From positions 372,001-436,000 of the forward strand of contig JAQWSU010000045.1 in the NCBI GenBank assembly GCA_029243025.1: a DNA stretch of 64,000 nucleotides, given 5' to 3'. The position numbers were made by a program, and so were the translations under genes. The notes beneath the pieces are model-generated. The model was not told the origin of the DNA, ran no database searches, and saw only the letters and a list, made by a program, of their open reading frames with translations. Below, in pieces: positions 18,454-26,841 of the stretch. Positions within the stretch are counted from its first letter, which is position 1. Each line of letters begins with the position of its first letter. This DNA is from Pirellulaceae bacterium. GTDB taxonomy: Bacteria > Planctomycetota > Planctomycetia > Pirellulales > Pirellulaceae.

Positions 18454-19659
18454 ATGGACCGTGAATCCATTAAAAGATGGGTAGTCATCTCTGCACTAAC
18501 GGCGACCAGCCTGATGATTCCGGGCGAGGCAAAAGCTTGCTTCCTTGACTGGTTTCGGCGCCGTGAACCCACCACTTCGTATTACCCACCGGCAACAGCC
18601 GCACCGGCTGGCGCGTCCTGCGGAGCGGCCTACTGCGAACAGACCGTCCTACGTTACGTTCCACAAGTGGCTTATCGCACGGTCTGGCAACCGGTTCCGG
18701 TCACAACTTACCGCAGAACGGTCAGTTACAACCCCTCAAGCGGCCTGCCAATGACTTGCACACAACCGTGCACGTCCTACACCTACCAGGCTCGACGTGT
18801 ACCCTATACGTCGTTTCGGCCGGTCTACACGCAAGTCCCGGTTACAAACGGCACTTCCGGATGCAATTCCTGCCAAACAACGGTCGCTCCGCCAGCAACG
18901 GCGACGCCTTATTACCAGTCTCCAGCTGCATCACAACCGGCATTTACGCCTTCGACAGGCGGTCTTCCAACCACCTCGGATCTGCCTGGCGCGTCTCCCT
19001 GGGAGCCAGTACAACCAGCCGTTCCCAGCCCTGCCGCAACCAATGGTGGCTACCCTGCTCCGCCACCGACAACGACCGATCCGGCAGACGATCGGCCGCG
19101 GATTGATCCACAAGCTGCTGACTTCAGCTCAATCCAACGCGTTCCTTCCACGGTAGCAAACAACCGTTTCTCGATTACTCCGAGCAACATCACACCACTG
19201 CAGTCAGAGTCTTCGTCGATTTCGGCAGCCGATCCGTTCAACCGAAGAATACCGAATTCCGCTCCATCCACGAGTCCAGCTCCACCGACAAGTTCCGCTC
19301 AGTCAACCTGGACCAGCGAGCCCACGGAGCCAAATGTCACGAGATCGCCACCAACGACCACCGATCTCGACATCCGCCCAATCCCGAAAATCAACATCCA
19401 ACCTTCCGAGGCGCGTGAGCCGGTACCTCCAGTGCTCAACCAACCTCGCTCAAACACGGCCCTAATTCGTCCCATTCCGACAGAATGGGCTTCGAATCGA
19501 ATTCAGTGGTCAGAACAACAAGTGAGCCACAATGTGTCGCCAGCGGTCAATGATGACTGGAAATCGACAACACCTCGGCGGCTCGATCGTCATCGGCTTC
19601 AAACTCCCGAGCAATCTCCGCAATGGGACACTTCAGGCTGGCGATCTGCCCACCGATAA
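18454..19659 (+). CDS. Secreted Pro/Ser/Thr-rich protein with YTV-like repeats
   Basis: A 401-residue protein with a signal peptide (hydrophobic residues 10-24, then EAKACF). Residues about 60-140 contain YVPQVAYRTVWQPVPVTTYR and YQARRVPYTSFRPVYTQVPV. These resemble the tyrosine/valine/proline repeats of planctomycete YTV-type wall proteins. The first half has eleven cysteines, several in CxxC or CGxxxC groups. The second half (about 150-350) is low-complexity Pro/Ser/Thr. It is likely an envelope or wall protein. A strong terminator follows the gene, so it is probably transcribed alone. The YTV link is a pattern judgement. Confidence 0.65.
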   Translation: MDRESIKRWVVISALTATSLMIPGEAKACFLDWFRRREPTTSYYPPATAAPAGASCGAAYCEQTVLRYVPQVAYRTVWQPVPVTTYRRTVSYNPSSGLPMTCTQPCTSYTYQARRVPYTSFRPVYTQVPVTNGTSGCNSCQTTVAPPATATPYYQSPAASQPAFTPSTGGLPTTSDLPGASPWEPVQPAVPSPAATNGGYPAPPPTTTDPADDRPRIDPQAADFSSIQRVPSTVANNRFSITPSNITPLQSESSSISAADPFNRRIPNSAPSTSPAPPTSSAQSTWTSEPTEPNVTRSPPTTTDLDIRPIPKINIQPSEAREPVPPVLNQPRSNTALIRPIPTEWASNRIQWSEQQVSHNVSPAVNDDWKSTTPRRLDRHRLQTPEQSPQWDTSGWRSAHR

Positions 19660-19715
19660 GAAAAATTGGCGACGCTGAGACGCCACCAAGTAGGCCGCGA
19701 CTGACCCACAGTCCA

Positions 19716-19750
19716 CCGCGAACTCCTCACCGGGGTTCGCGGTTTTTTTT
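19716..19750 (+). terminator. Intrinsic terminator after the YTV-like gene
   Basis: An 11-bp stem (CCGCGAACTCC with GGGGTTCGCGG, one T-G wobble), a five-base loop and eight T lie 57 bases after the stop of the secreted protein. Confidence 0.92.
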
Positions 19751-19838
19751 ATGCTAGAAAGGTCCTGGCAGGCTTCCAGTCGGTCCATGATAATCACGGT
19801 TGATTCGCAATCGATGCCAGCCGGTTGATGTCACTCCC

Positions 19839-20828
19839 ATGCCCGCAAATCTAACACAGAAGTACCACAAAGCGGAACAAGATTATCGTCGTGCTTGCTC
19901 GCCAGACGATGAGTTCCGCTGTCTCCAAGTGATGCTTCGCGAACTTCCAAAGCACAAGGGCACCGACAAATTACAAGCTGATTTGAAACAAAGAATCAGC
20001 AAGGCCAAACTCGATGCGGAAGCTGCCAAGAGCAGCAAAAAAGGTTACGGAGTCCGTATCCCTCGACAAGGCGCGGGACGTGTGATCCTGCTCGGCAGCC
20101 CAAATTCAGGAAAGAGTCAATTACTCTGCTCCTTGACGCGTGCGACTCCAGAAGTGGCCACCTACCCATTCACAACGCGCGACCCGATCCCGGGAATGAT
20201 GCCTTGGGACGACATTCAAATTCAGCTCATCGATACTCCGCCAATTACAACGGATTTCCTTGAACCCTATCTACAAGGGCTCATTCGAGGTTCCGATCTG
20301 GCCTTGCTCGTGGTTGACCTTGCCAGTGATGACGGAATCGAGCAATGCCAGGAAGTTTGGGACCGTTTAGACGGGACAAAAACTCGATTGGCAAGTCGCT
20401 CTTATCTGGATGTCGAAGACATTGGACAATCTTTCACGCAATGCTTTCTCGTTGGCAACAAGATCGACGCGGACGGGGCCCCTGCACGGTTGAACTTCCT
20501 GTCCGAACTATTGGAGCTTGGCCTGAAAACCTTCCCCGTGTCCGCCCAAACCCAGGTTGGTCTTCACGAACTCAAGCAGTCAATCTACCGCACTTTAGAT
20601 ATCGTTCGCGTCTATACAAAACATCCAACGAAGCGGGAACCGGACTTTGACAATCCCTACACGATTCAGCGTGGGGGAACTCTCGCGGACGTGGCAGCCA
20701 TGATCCACCACGACTTTGCAACTCGATTAAAATTTGCGAGAGTGTGGGGCTCGGCAGTCCATCATGGTACGACCGTCAAAGGCGACTATGTCCTGCACGA
20801 CAAAGACATCATTGAACTCCACATCTGA
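19839..20828 (+). CDS. OBG/DRG-type GTPase with TGS domain
   Basis: A 329-residue GTPase. A helical N-terminal region (about 1-70) is followed by G1 GSPNSGKSQ (86-94), G3 IDTPPI (131-136), G4 NKID and the G5-like SAQTQVGL. The C-terminal part is a TGS domain: RVYTKHPTKREPDFDNPYTIQRGGTLADVAAMIHHDFA, ending HGTTVKGDYVLHDKDIIELHI. This is the layout of DRG-like proteins, usually translation-associated. DRG proteins are typical of archaea and eukaryotes, but planctomycetes have relatives. PolX follows 23 bases later. The upstream frame extension has no ribosome site, so ATG 19839 is chosen. Confidence 0.85.
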   Translation: MPANLTQKYHKAEQDYRRACSPDDEFRCLQVMLRELPKHKGTDKLQADLKQRISKAKLDAEAAKSSKKGYGVRIPRQGAGRVILLGSPNSGKSQLLCSLTRATPEVATYPFTTRDPIPGMMPWDDIQIQLIDTPPITTDFLEPYLQGLIRGSDLALLVVDLASDDGIEQCQEVWDRLDGTKTRLASRSYLDVEDIGQSFTQCFLVGNKIDADGAPARLNFLSELLELGLKTFPVSAQTQVGLHELKQSIYRTLDIVRVYTKHPTKREPDFDNPYTIQRGGTLADVAAMIHHDFATRLKFARVWGSAVHHGTTVKGDYVLHDKDIIELHI

Positions 20829-20851
20829 CGCATAAATTGATATGGAAAACC

Positions 20852-22582
20852 ATGAACAACGTTAAAATCGCAAATACTTTCGACCAAATTGCCGACTTAC
20901 TCGAGTTTAAATCGGCGAACCCTTTTCGGGTACGCGCCTACCGACGAGGTGCTCGAACTATTGGCGATCTTTCGGAGCCCATCTCCACGATCCTGAACGA
21001 CAGCGAACGCAAATTGACCGACATTGACGGTATCGGAAAGGATCTGGCCGCCAAATGCGAAACGTTTGTCGAGACCGGCAAGATACCTTTGCTCGATGAG
21101 TTACTCGAGGACATCCCACGAACCGTTCTGGATTTACTTCGCGTTCCGGGCTTGGGTCCCAAAAAAGCGGCGGCCGTTTACCAGGAATTGAATGTCACAA
21201 CTCTCGACGATCTCAAATCAGCCTGCGAGTCAGAACAAGTCCGCAACCTCAAGGGATTTGGAGCCAAAACTGAGCAGGCGATTCTCAGTGGTTTGGCGAT
21301 CGCCAACGCGGCAAACCAACGAATCCTTTGGTCCGAAGCGGATACGATCGCGAACGCATTGCTGAATCATATGCACGTGAATTCGAAGATCGAAGAAATG
21401 TCGCTGGCCGGCAGTTATCGTCGCGGAAAAGAAACCGTCGGTGACCTCGATCTTCTCGTTGTGGCTCAAGATTCCCAACACATCATGGACCGATTCGCCG
21501 AATTTCCAGAGATCAATACCGTCAGCGTGCGTGGTGAAACAAAAATGTCCGTGCGTCTGGATTCCGGTTTTCAGATTGATTTACGAGTCGTTCCCCGCAC
21601 TTCATTCGGAGCAGCGATCCAATACTTCACCGGCTCCAAGGAACATAACGTTGCCCTCAGAGGTCTCGCCAAAAAGAAAGGACTCAAAATAAACGAATAC
21701 GGTGTCTACGAAGTCAAGACTAACAAATACGTGGCAGGGGAAACTGAAGCAGAAGTTTACGGCGCCTTAGACCTCATTTGGATTCCCCCTGAACTGCGGG
21801 AAGCGAGAATTGAATTTGAAAGCGACCAGGAAGCATTACCTGAATTGATCGAACTTTCCGATATTCGCGGCGACTTACACATGCATACCAATGCAACCGA
21901 CGGAAAAGCGACGCTTTCAGAAATGGTCACAGCAGCCAAAGCACAAGGACTCAAGTACATCGCGATCACCGATCATTCTCAGCGAGTTTCCATGGCAAAT
22001 GGACTCGACCCACAGCGACTCCTTGAGCAGTGGGTTGCAATCGACGCGATGAACCAAAAGGAGGGAAAGGCATTTACGATTTTAAAAGGAATCGAATGTG
22101 ACATTCTTGAACGAGGCGGCATGGATCTTCCGGATGAGGTGCTCAGTCAAGCAGATTGGGTACTTGCCAGCATCCACTACGGCCAAAAGCAGTCTCGACA
22201 GCAGATCACGGATCGACTGATTGGCGCTATCCAAAATCCGTATGTCTCCGCAATCGCTCACCCAACGGGGAGGCTTCTCAACCGTCGCGAGGCCTACGAT
22301 GTCGATCTAGATGCGGTGATGACGGCTACCAAAGAACACGGAAAGTTGCTGGAACTGAACGCCAATCCCAGACGACTCGATTTGAACGAAATCCATTGTG
22401 CTCACGCAAAACGTCTTGGTATTCCAATCGTCATCAACACCGATGCACATAGTGTCGAAGGGCTCAGCGTCATGCGATATGGACTCAAACAAGCTCGCCG
22501 CGGTGGCCTGACGAAGCATGACGTGGCGAACACGCTCACATGGTTGCAACTCAAAAAATTGATCGGCAAGAGCAATCAATGA
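20852..22582 (+). CDS. polX: DNA polymerase X with PHP exonuclease domain
   Basis: A 576-residue family X DNA polymerase with 3'-5' exonuclease activity, acting in repair. Helix-hairpin-helix segments at about 54-65 and 96-107 bind DNA. The nucleotidyl-transfer site is GSYRRGKETVGDLDLL with Asp198 and Asp200, and Asp243 (IDLRV) completes the triad. The PHP domain begins at HMH (343-345) and shows ITDHS, GIECDI, SIHYG, AHPTGR and NTDAH, all metal ligands. Length matches bacterial PolX. It follows the TGS GTPase and is convergent with a small membrane protein. Confidence 0.96.
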   Translation: MNNVKIANTFDQIADLLEFKSANPFRVRAYRRGARTIGDLSEPISTILNDSERKLTDIDGIGKDLAAKCETFVETGKIPLLDELLEDIPRTVLDLLRVPGLGPKKAAAVYQELNVTTLDDLKSACESEQVRNLKGFGAKTEQAILSGLAIANAANQRILWSEADTIANALLNHMHVNSKIEEMSLAGSYRRGKETVGDLDLLVVAQDSQHIMDRFAEFPEINTVSVRGETKMSVRLDSGFQIDLRVVPRTSFGAAIQYFTGSKEHNVALRGLAKKKGLKINEYGVYEVKTNKYVAGETEAEVYGALDLIWIPPELREARIEFESDQEALPELIELSDIRGDLHMHTNATDGKATLSEMVTAAKAQGLKYIAITDHSQRVSMANGLDPQRLLEQWVAIDAMNQKEGKAFTILKGIECDILERGGMDLPDEVLSQADWVLASIHYGQKQSRQQITDRLIGAIQNPYVSAIAHPTGRLLNRREAYDVDLDAVMTATKEHGKLLELNANPRRLDLNEIHCAHAKRLGIPIVINTDAHSVEGLSVMRYGLKQARRGGLTKHDVANTLTWLQLKKLIGKSNQ

Positions 22583-22595
22583 GTAAGAAAGTCCG

Positions 22596-22877
22596 CTAGT
22601 TCTGCAGATGGCTCTCGTCATACAGAAATCGCCTCTGCATGTTCAGAGTGGGTCGCGGGGGGCCAGGATTTTCGCTGCGACTCTGACGACTCACTCGCCC
22701 GATCAAATAGCCCATCGCCATCAGCCCAAGAAAGGGCCAGAGCAAAACAAAGGTGAAGGCTGCCAGGATGGTCATCGATCGGCTTGGCCGATAACCAGAG
22801 ACAGGTGGAAAAAGAGCAAAGAGAAATCCGGTTACCAGCGACCCAACCAATGCGTAAACGATTGCCACTAACAACAT
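22596..22877 (-). CDS. Small two-helix membrane protein
   Basis: A 93-residue protein with hydrophobic segments at about 1-22 and 39-62 and a basic, Pro-rich C-terminus. The chosen ATG has AGGGTGG five bases upstream; a GTG nine bases earlier is possible but has no proper spacing. No family is recognised. Its stop is 13 bases from the PolX stop. Confidence 0.6.
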   Translation of the reverse strand: MLLVAIVYALVGSLVTGFLFALFPPVSGYRPSRSMTILAAFTFVLLWPFLGLMAMGYLIGRVSRQSRSENPGPPRPTLNMQRRFLYDESHLQN

Positions 22878-23098
22878 GAGGCCCACCCTAAAACATTTAA
22901 CCTGACTCGTCTTGTATCAATTTGTGTCAATCAAAAGCCCACACTGCGAACCCAAGACTATACAGAAAATAATCCGGAATGCCAGTACCGTCTGTCGCCA
23001 CCGTTCCAGTCGGTAAAATGGGTAGTCATCTATCCGGTCACGTCCCCTGTTGACACCGAACGAGCAGAGTCTCGATGCCTTCGAAAGGGAACCGAATA

Positions 23099-24001
23099 TC
23101 AAGAAAAAGCGGCTCGCAGATCGCGTAGCGCGTTTCGGCACTCTAACCGCGGATTACCCGACTCTTCGTATTCGAGCGCCACGTAGCCACGATAGTTTGC
23201 GACTTTGAGAAGTTGGGCAAGACGAGCGTAGTTTACAGGATGCTTTACCTGATCGGGTCCGGCCATCACCACTTTAACTTGCACGTTAATCGCGTAAGGA
23301 GCGACACGTGCGAGATCGCCATAGATGTCAGCAGAATGAAAATTACCCGTGTCAAGGTTTACACCGAACCAGGGGCTATCCACATCCTTCACAAACCCAA
23401 GTAAGCCACTCGCGGTGGCGGTGGGTCCACCATGATTTTCGAGTGCCAAATGGACGCCGTACTGGCCAGCATACTGGCAGCATTCACGGATTCCATCAAC
23501 GATCAACTCATGCGTTCTGGTTGAGGAATGCCCCTCATGCGCGTGACCTGCAAAAATGCGAATCACGGGAGCCCCTAGAATCTCGGCATAATTAACCCAC
23601 CGTTTCACGTGGGCGATTTCGCGATCACGCTCTGGCCCAGGAGCTCGTCCAAAGTCATTCCGGACCGCTGTCCCCGACACCCCCAAGCCAAGTCGAAAAC
23701 AATGGCGTTTCAACCGTCGGAGATAATCGTCTGTTATTTCCAAAGGGAAATAGTAAGAGGTGAGCTCCGTACCCTGCAGGCCGAAGCTGGCACAATCATC
23801 AACAAAGTCGAATAGACTGAACTTTGGTGAGGCCCTTTTCAGCAATTTTCGATAGCTATAGGCCGCTAAGCTGAATTTAAAATACGGCTCAGTCCGATTC
23901 AGCGGCTCAATTGCCATTGCCGCCGATCGCAAAGAGTTCACACAAAAACTGGCCGCCGAAGCCGCCAGAAATTCACGCCGCCGAAGCTGGATTTTTTTCA
24001 A
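23099..24001 (-). CDS. Tat-exported sugar phosphate isomerase/epimerase-like protein
   Basis: A 300-residue TIM-barrel protein of the AP endonuclease 2/xylose isomerase-like superfamily. The N-terminus MKKIQLRRREFLAASAASF is a Tat-type leader. Metal-site features are LENHGG and NLDTGNF, with ALEYEESG near the end. The start TTG overlaps the stop of the HTTM gene by four bases (TTGA), so translation is probably coupled. Planctomycetes have many such exported isomerase-like proteins, and few have known substrates. It may act on a sugar or a modified ligand linked to the HTTM protein. Confidence 0.8.
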   Translation of the reverse strand: MKKIQLRRREFLAASAASFCVNSLRSAAMAIEPLNRTEPYFKFSLAAYSYRKLLKRASPKFSLFDFVDDCASFGLQGTELTSYYFPLEITDDYLRRLKRHCFRLGLGVSGTAVRNDFGRAPGPERDREIAHVKRWVNYAEILGAPVIRIFAGHAHEGHSSTRTHELIVDGIRECCQYAGQYGVHLALENHGGPTATASGLLGFVKDVDSPWFGVNLDTGNFHSADIYGDLARVAPYAINVQVKVVMAGPDQVKHPVNYARLAQLLKVANYRGYVALEYEESGNPRLECRNALRDLRAAFS

Positions 24002-24954
24002 TTTGCCAGTTCCGAACCGATTACCTGGGATTCTGAACGCCCCAGCACCGAACGCCAAAAGTCACTCGGCACAAAGGACAAATTCGCCACGATCATTACG
24101 GCCGAATGAGCAAGGTTCCCCGTCACGAGAGCAAGTGAGATCCAAATCAAAATGGAAACCACAATCGCCAACGGCCGCAACCATTCGTTCCAAACGCAAA
24201 CGACGAAAAAGAATGTACCAATTAGGACTGTGTGTGTCCAAAGATTTATAAGAATTGGGTATTCTCGCAAGAAGGTAAAATCAACGAGTCGACTATCGGG
24301 CTGCGCGGAAATCCACCAAATCGCATCACCATTCCACCAGGTTTCGCTTCCCAGGGCAGTCAGAGCCATCGCCAAATAGACAATGATCAAATGAACCTGG
24401 ATTAAGCGGCGAGCCAACGTCGCCCACCAAGTCCAAGTCAACTGGAGGGTAGCCCGCTTGCCCGAGCGAGCATCGACCGAAAGATAGGCACCCACGGGAG
24501 CAAAACACAAATAGAAGACGAGCATCGTCAGAACCGGCTCAGCTGGCCCGGCCAGAATCAGCGCCCGGTGCGCGTAGGAGAGCATTACAACCAACGCTCC
24601 TATTGCGGTAAATCGAGTCCACAGCCCAATCATAAACGCGAACAGCACACAACTACCTAGCCATTGAGCGATCCAAAGCACGGTGGGATGATTATCGAAA
24701 CGCAAATAAGAGTAGTTATAACCTGTTGTATCGGCCAACAATCCACTGGCCACTGCATCGTTGAGCCAACCATCAGCTGCGAACCAAGTCGTCAAATCGG
24801 CAGTGAACGAGACCTGCCAAATCAACGCCATTGCGCCAACAAGAACTCGCAAGACACACAGATCAAATACATCACTTGGCTCAAACCAAAAACGATTCCA
24901 ACCACCACTCACATAACCGCTCAAGCCGCCAAAATATGACTTTGCACTGTTCAT
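23998..24954 (-). CDS. HTTM domain membrane protein
   Basis: A 318-residue integral membrane protein. The N-terminal block RFWFEPSDVFDLCVLRVLVGAMALI, then LSYAHRALILAGPAEPVLTMLVFYLCFAPVGAYLSVD and IQVHLIIVYLAMALTALGSETWWNGDAIWW, match the HTTM family, related to vitamin K-dependent gamma-carboxylase membrane domains. About seven helices are visible. Function of stand-alone HTTM proteins is unknown. Its start shares a base with the previous stop (TAATG), and its stop overlaps the isomerase-like gene, so the three genes form one coupled operon. Confidence 0.85.
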   Translation of the reverse strand: MNSAKSYFGGLSGYVSGGWNRFWFEPSDVFDLCVLRVLVGAMALIWQVSFTADLTTWFAADGWLNDAVASGLLADTTGYNYSYLRFDNHPTVLWIAQWLGSCVLFAFMIGLWTRFTAIGALVVMLSYAHRALILAGPAEPVLTMLVFYLCFAPVGAYLSVDARSGKRATLQLTWTWWATLARRLIQVHLIIVYLAMALTALGSETWWNGDAIWWISAQPDSRLVDFTFLREYPILINLWTHTVLIGTFFFVVCVWNEWLRPLAIVVSILIWISLALVTGNLAHSAVMIVANLSFVPSDFWRSVLGRSESQVIGSELAN

Positions 24955-25619
24955 TATGAACCGGCATCCAACGGAGCCGCCTCCCCTGCATCCACCTTTT
25001 TATGAACCATCACCTGCCCAGAATCGGCCACCCAGACATCGGCCTCGTAAATGGTTTCGTAGGCGTTTGGGCCGCCCTCGTCAGCGATCGTGACTCCGCC
25101 CAATTCGATGGGCATCCGACGAGTGATTGTCACGACCATCCGATCGCGATCTTCCCGGAGTAAGTTTCGGCCAACGGCCTGGCAAACTTGCGCTAAATAC
25201 GGATCGTTTTCACTTTGCACGTTCATTGCCAAACGGCGAGTCAGCATTTTCCAACGATGATGCCTGAGACCACCTCGCCAACCGGACCAATCACTACCGG
25301 GTTCGGGATAACGCACCTTGCTTTTGGAATCCTTGAATTGAATTTCCACAAAGTGGTCATCTTCGAACTCCATCGCATGAGTCAAGTGGAAGCCCGAAAT
25401 GACCTGCGGATCCAAGTAAAAGAAGCGGCTGTAAGGACCAAAAACACGAGCCATCCGAATCTGGAGTTCGGATGCATATTGATTGCCCATCACCACCGTT
25501 AGAACACAGATGAAATGCACAATGATCAGAAGCGAAACGATGCCGCGTGTCTGATGAGACAAAACTTTCGGCGGCGATGGTGCGCTGCGCGCATCAACCC
25601 TCTCAGATGATTCGGACAT
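24954..25619 (-). CDS. Hypothetical protein with one membrane helix, first gene of HTTM cassette
   Basis: A 221-residue protein with a Ser/Pro-rich cytoplasmic N-terminus, a membrane helix at about 26-46 and a soluble C-terminal part. The soluble region has SDWSGWRGGLRHHRWKMLTRRLAMN and ends in EADVWVADSGQVMVHKKVD. No family recognised. Its one-base overlap with the HTTM gene implies functional linkage. It may be an accessory subunit. A GGGGGG stretch lies just before the start, but no ideal ribosome site is seen. Confidence 0.6.
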   Translation of the reverse strand: MSESSERVDARSAPSPPKVLSHQTRGIVSLLIIVHFICVLTVVMGNQYASELQIRMARVFGPYSRFFYLDPQVISGFHLTHAMEFEDDHFVEIQFKDSKSKVRYPEPGSDWSGWRGGLRHHRWKMLTRRLAMNVQSENDPYLAQVCQAVGRNLLREDRDRMVVTITRRMPIELGGVTIADEGGPNAYETIYEADVWVADSGQVMVHKKVDAGEAAPLDAGS

Positions 25620-25652
25620 CTGTTACCCCCCCCTAGATCTCATTCCCCCACG

Positions 25653-25686
25653 AAAAAAGATCGGACTTCCGGGAAGCCCGATCTTT
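25653..25686 (-). terminator. Intrinsic terminator of the Cys/His-rich gene
   Basis: A long palindrome (AAAGATCGG, a mismatch, CTTCC, one base, GGAAG, then CCGATCTTT) read on the minus strand ends in six T. It lies about 60 bases after the stop of the 186-residue secreted protein. Confidence 0.85.
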
Positions 25687-25744
25687 CAAGATTAGCATGT
25701 TTTTTTAACCAAGGCTCTCAAAGTGAGAGTTTTGGCCAAATTGC

Positions 25745-26305
25745 CTATTTGCGGTAGACGACCGAGCGATAGACAACTTTGCTGTCCGACTTCTTCGAAG
25801 CGGAACCTTCAGCGGGTGCATCAGGTACTGATGGAGCTTCTTTAGCAGGTGCTGCTTCGTGATGATGTGCATCGTCACCGTGGCAACCGTGATCGGCAGC
25901 CGTACCGCAGCATTTGGTCTCAACAACGCCGCAGCAGTCGTTGTTTCCATGGCAACGGCCATGACATCGACGTGCCTTCAGGCGAGCGAACAGTCCACCG
26001 TGGCAACGACGTGAATGGCAACCGCCACAATCTTTGGAACTGTGACAGTCATCAGAGCTGTGACAGCTCGAACCGCTGCAGTTCGAACCACTGCAGCTCG
26101 AGTGACAACCTCGCAGGTGACGGAACAAACCGCCATGGCAACGATTGCGGTGCTTGAACCAACCACCACAGCCACCATTGCAGCCCGAGTCGGCGTGACA
26201 TCCACCACAATCACTACCAGCCGTTGCTTCTGTACCATTCCCCAAAACAGCAATACTTAGGATGGCAAAAAACAATGCCAATCCGAAACCTAGTGTGCGA
26301 TTCAT
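25745..26305 (-). CDS. Secreted Cys/His-rich protein with RxRCHGGLF modules
   Basis: A 186-residue protein starting at an ATG with GGAGGG upstream. A signal peptide covers about residues 1-29. The next 110 residues have 20 cysteines and ten Cys-His pairs, with HRNRCHGGLFRHLRGC and SRRCHGGLFARLKARRC as two module copies. Two CGGCH strings match the heme CxxCH pattern, but the context looks more like metal binding or crosslinking. The end is Ala/Pro/Lys-rich and closes with VVYRSVVYRK. It shares the RxRCxGGL element with the 4.5-kb Cys-rich protein. Function unknown; an envelope role is likely. Confidence 0.8.
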   Translation of the reverse strand: MNRTLGFGLALFFAILSIAVLGNGTEATAGSDCGGCHADSGCNGGCGGWFKHRNRCHGGLFRHLRGCHSSCSGSNCSGSSCHSSDDCHSSKDCGGCHSRRCHGGLFARLKARRCHGRCHGNNDCCGVVETKCCGTAADHGCHGDDAHHHEAAPAKEAPSVPDAPAEGSASKKSDSKVVYRSVVYRK

Positions 26306-26349
26306 CGCAAATTCCCTCCAGTAAGTAACAAACATTAACCAATTGGCTC

Positions 26350-26383
26350 GCCGTCGATACCTTACTCCACCCGACTCGACGGC
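26350..26383. repeat. Inverted repeat in the Cys/His-rich gene leader
   Basis: GCCGTCGA at 26350-26357 is the exact complement of TCGACGGC at 26376-26383, with an 18-base spacer. It lies 45 bases upstream of the gene start on the minus strand. It could be an operator or an RNA stem. Confidence 0.45.
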
Positions 26384-26411
26384 GGATCGCCGGAGGAGAA
26401 GTTACTTATGT

Positions 26412-26430
26412 CCCCAAGAGATAGTTGGGG
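26412..26430. repeat. Second hairpin in the same leader
   Basis: CCCCAA (26412-26417) pairs with TTGGGG (26425-26430) around a seven-base loop. It has no T-run in either direction, so it is not a terminator. Confidence 0.4.
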
Positions 26431-26841
26431 CCCCCGCCACGACACTGCTGGCAGAGTTTACCGATCACGGAAAATATAGAACCTAAAAAAGATAGCGGGC
26501 TAAATTAACATTCTTCTTTTCCATGTCAACCGGCCGGAAGTCAATTTACACAGATTAAAAGGACAGGGCCTAGTAGGCTGACTTTAACGACAACACCGAT
26601 TTAATTTAGCGTGTTGTGGACGGCTGTCTATGGGGCACTCGCCCTAACCGCCTGAATAAAAGAGAGCGCAATAAACCCATGTCATTTATGGGGTTTTGAT
26701 CGCCCTGGAATCGCTCGTTCCATAAGTTGCGAAACAATTAGGACCAAGCGGGCCTGGAATCAGAAATCTAACGAGTTGCCCTGCAAAGTGAGTCCCCCTT
26801 CAAAACTGCGAGGCCCCCACATCTGCTTCCGAGCTAGATCT

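Larger units (their letters stand above)
26306..26841. other. Leader and gap between Cys/His-rich gene and leuS
   Basis: No gene is supported. The part next to the Cys/His-rich start holds two inverted repeats (26350-26383 and 26412-26430), which would lie in its 5' leader. Near 26673-26696 a bulged hairpin followed on the minus strand by TTTATT may weakly terminate leuS transcription. Confidence 0.4.

Noticed and set aside
22917-23141. A 74-codon minus-strand frame downstream of the isomerase-like gene
   Set aside because: It overlaps the 3' end of that gene in another frame and lacks a ribosome site.
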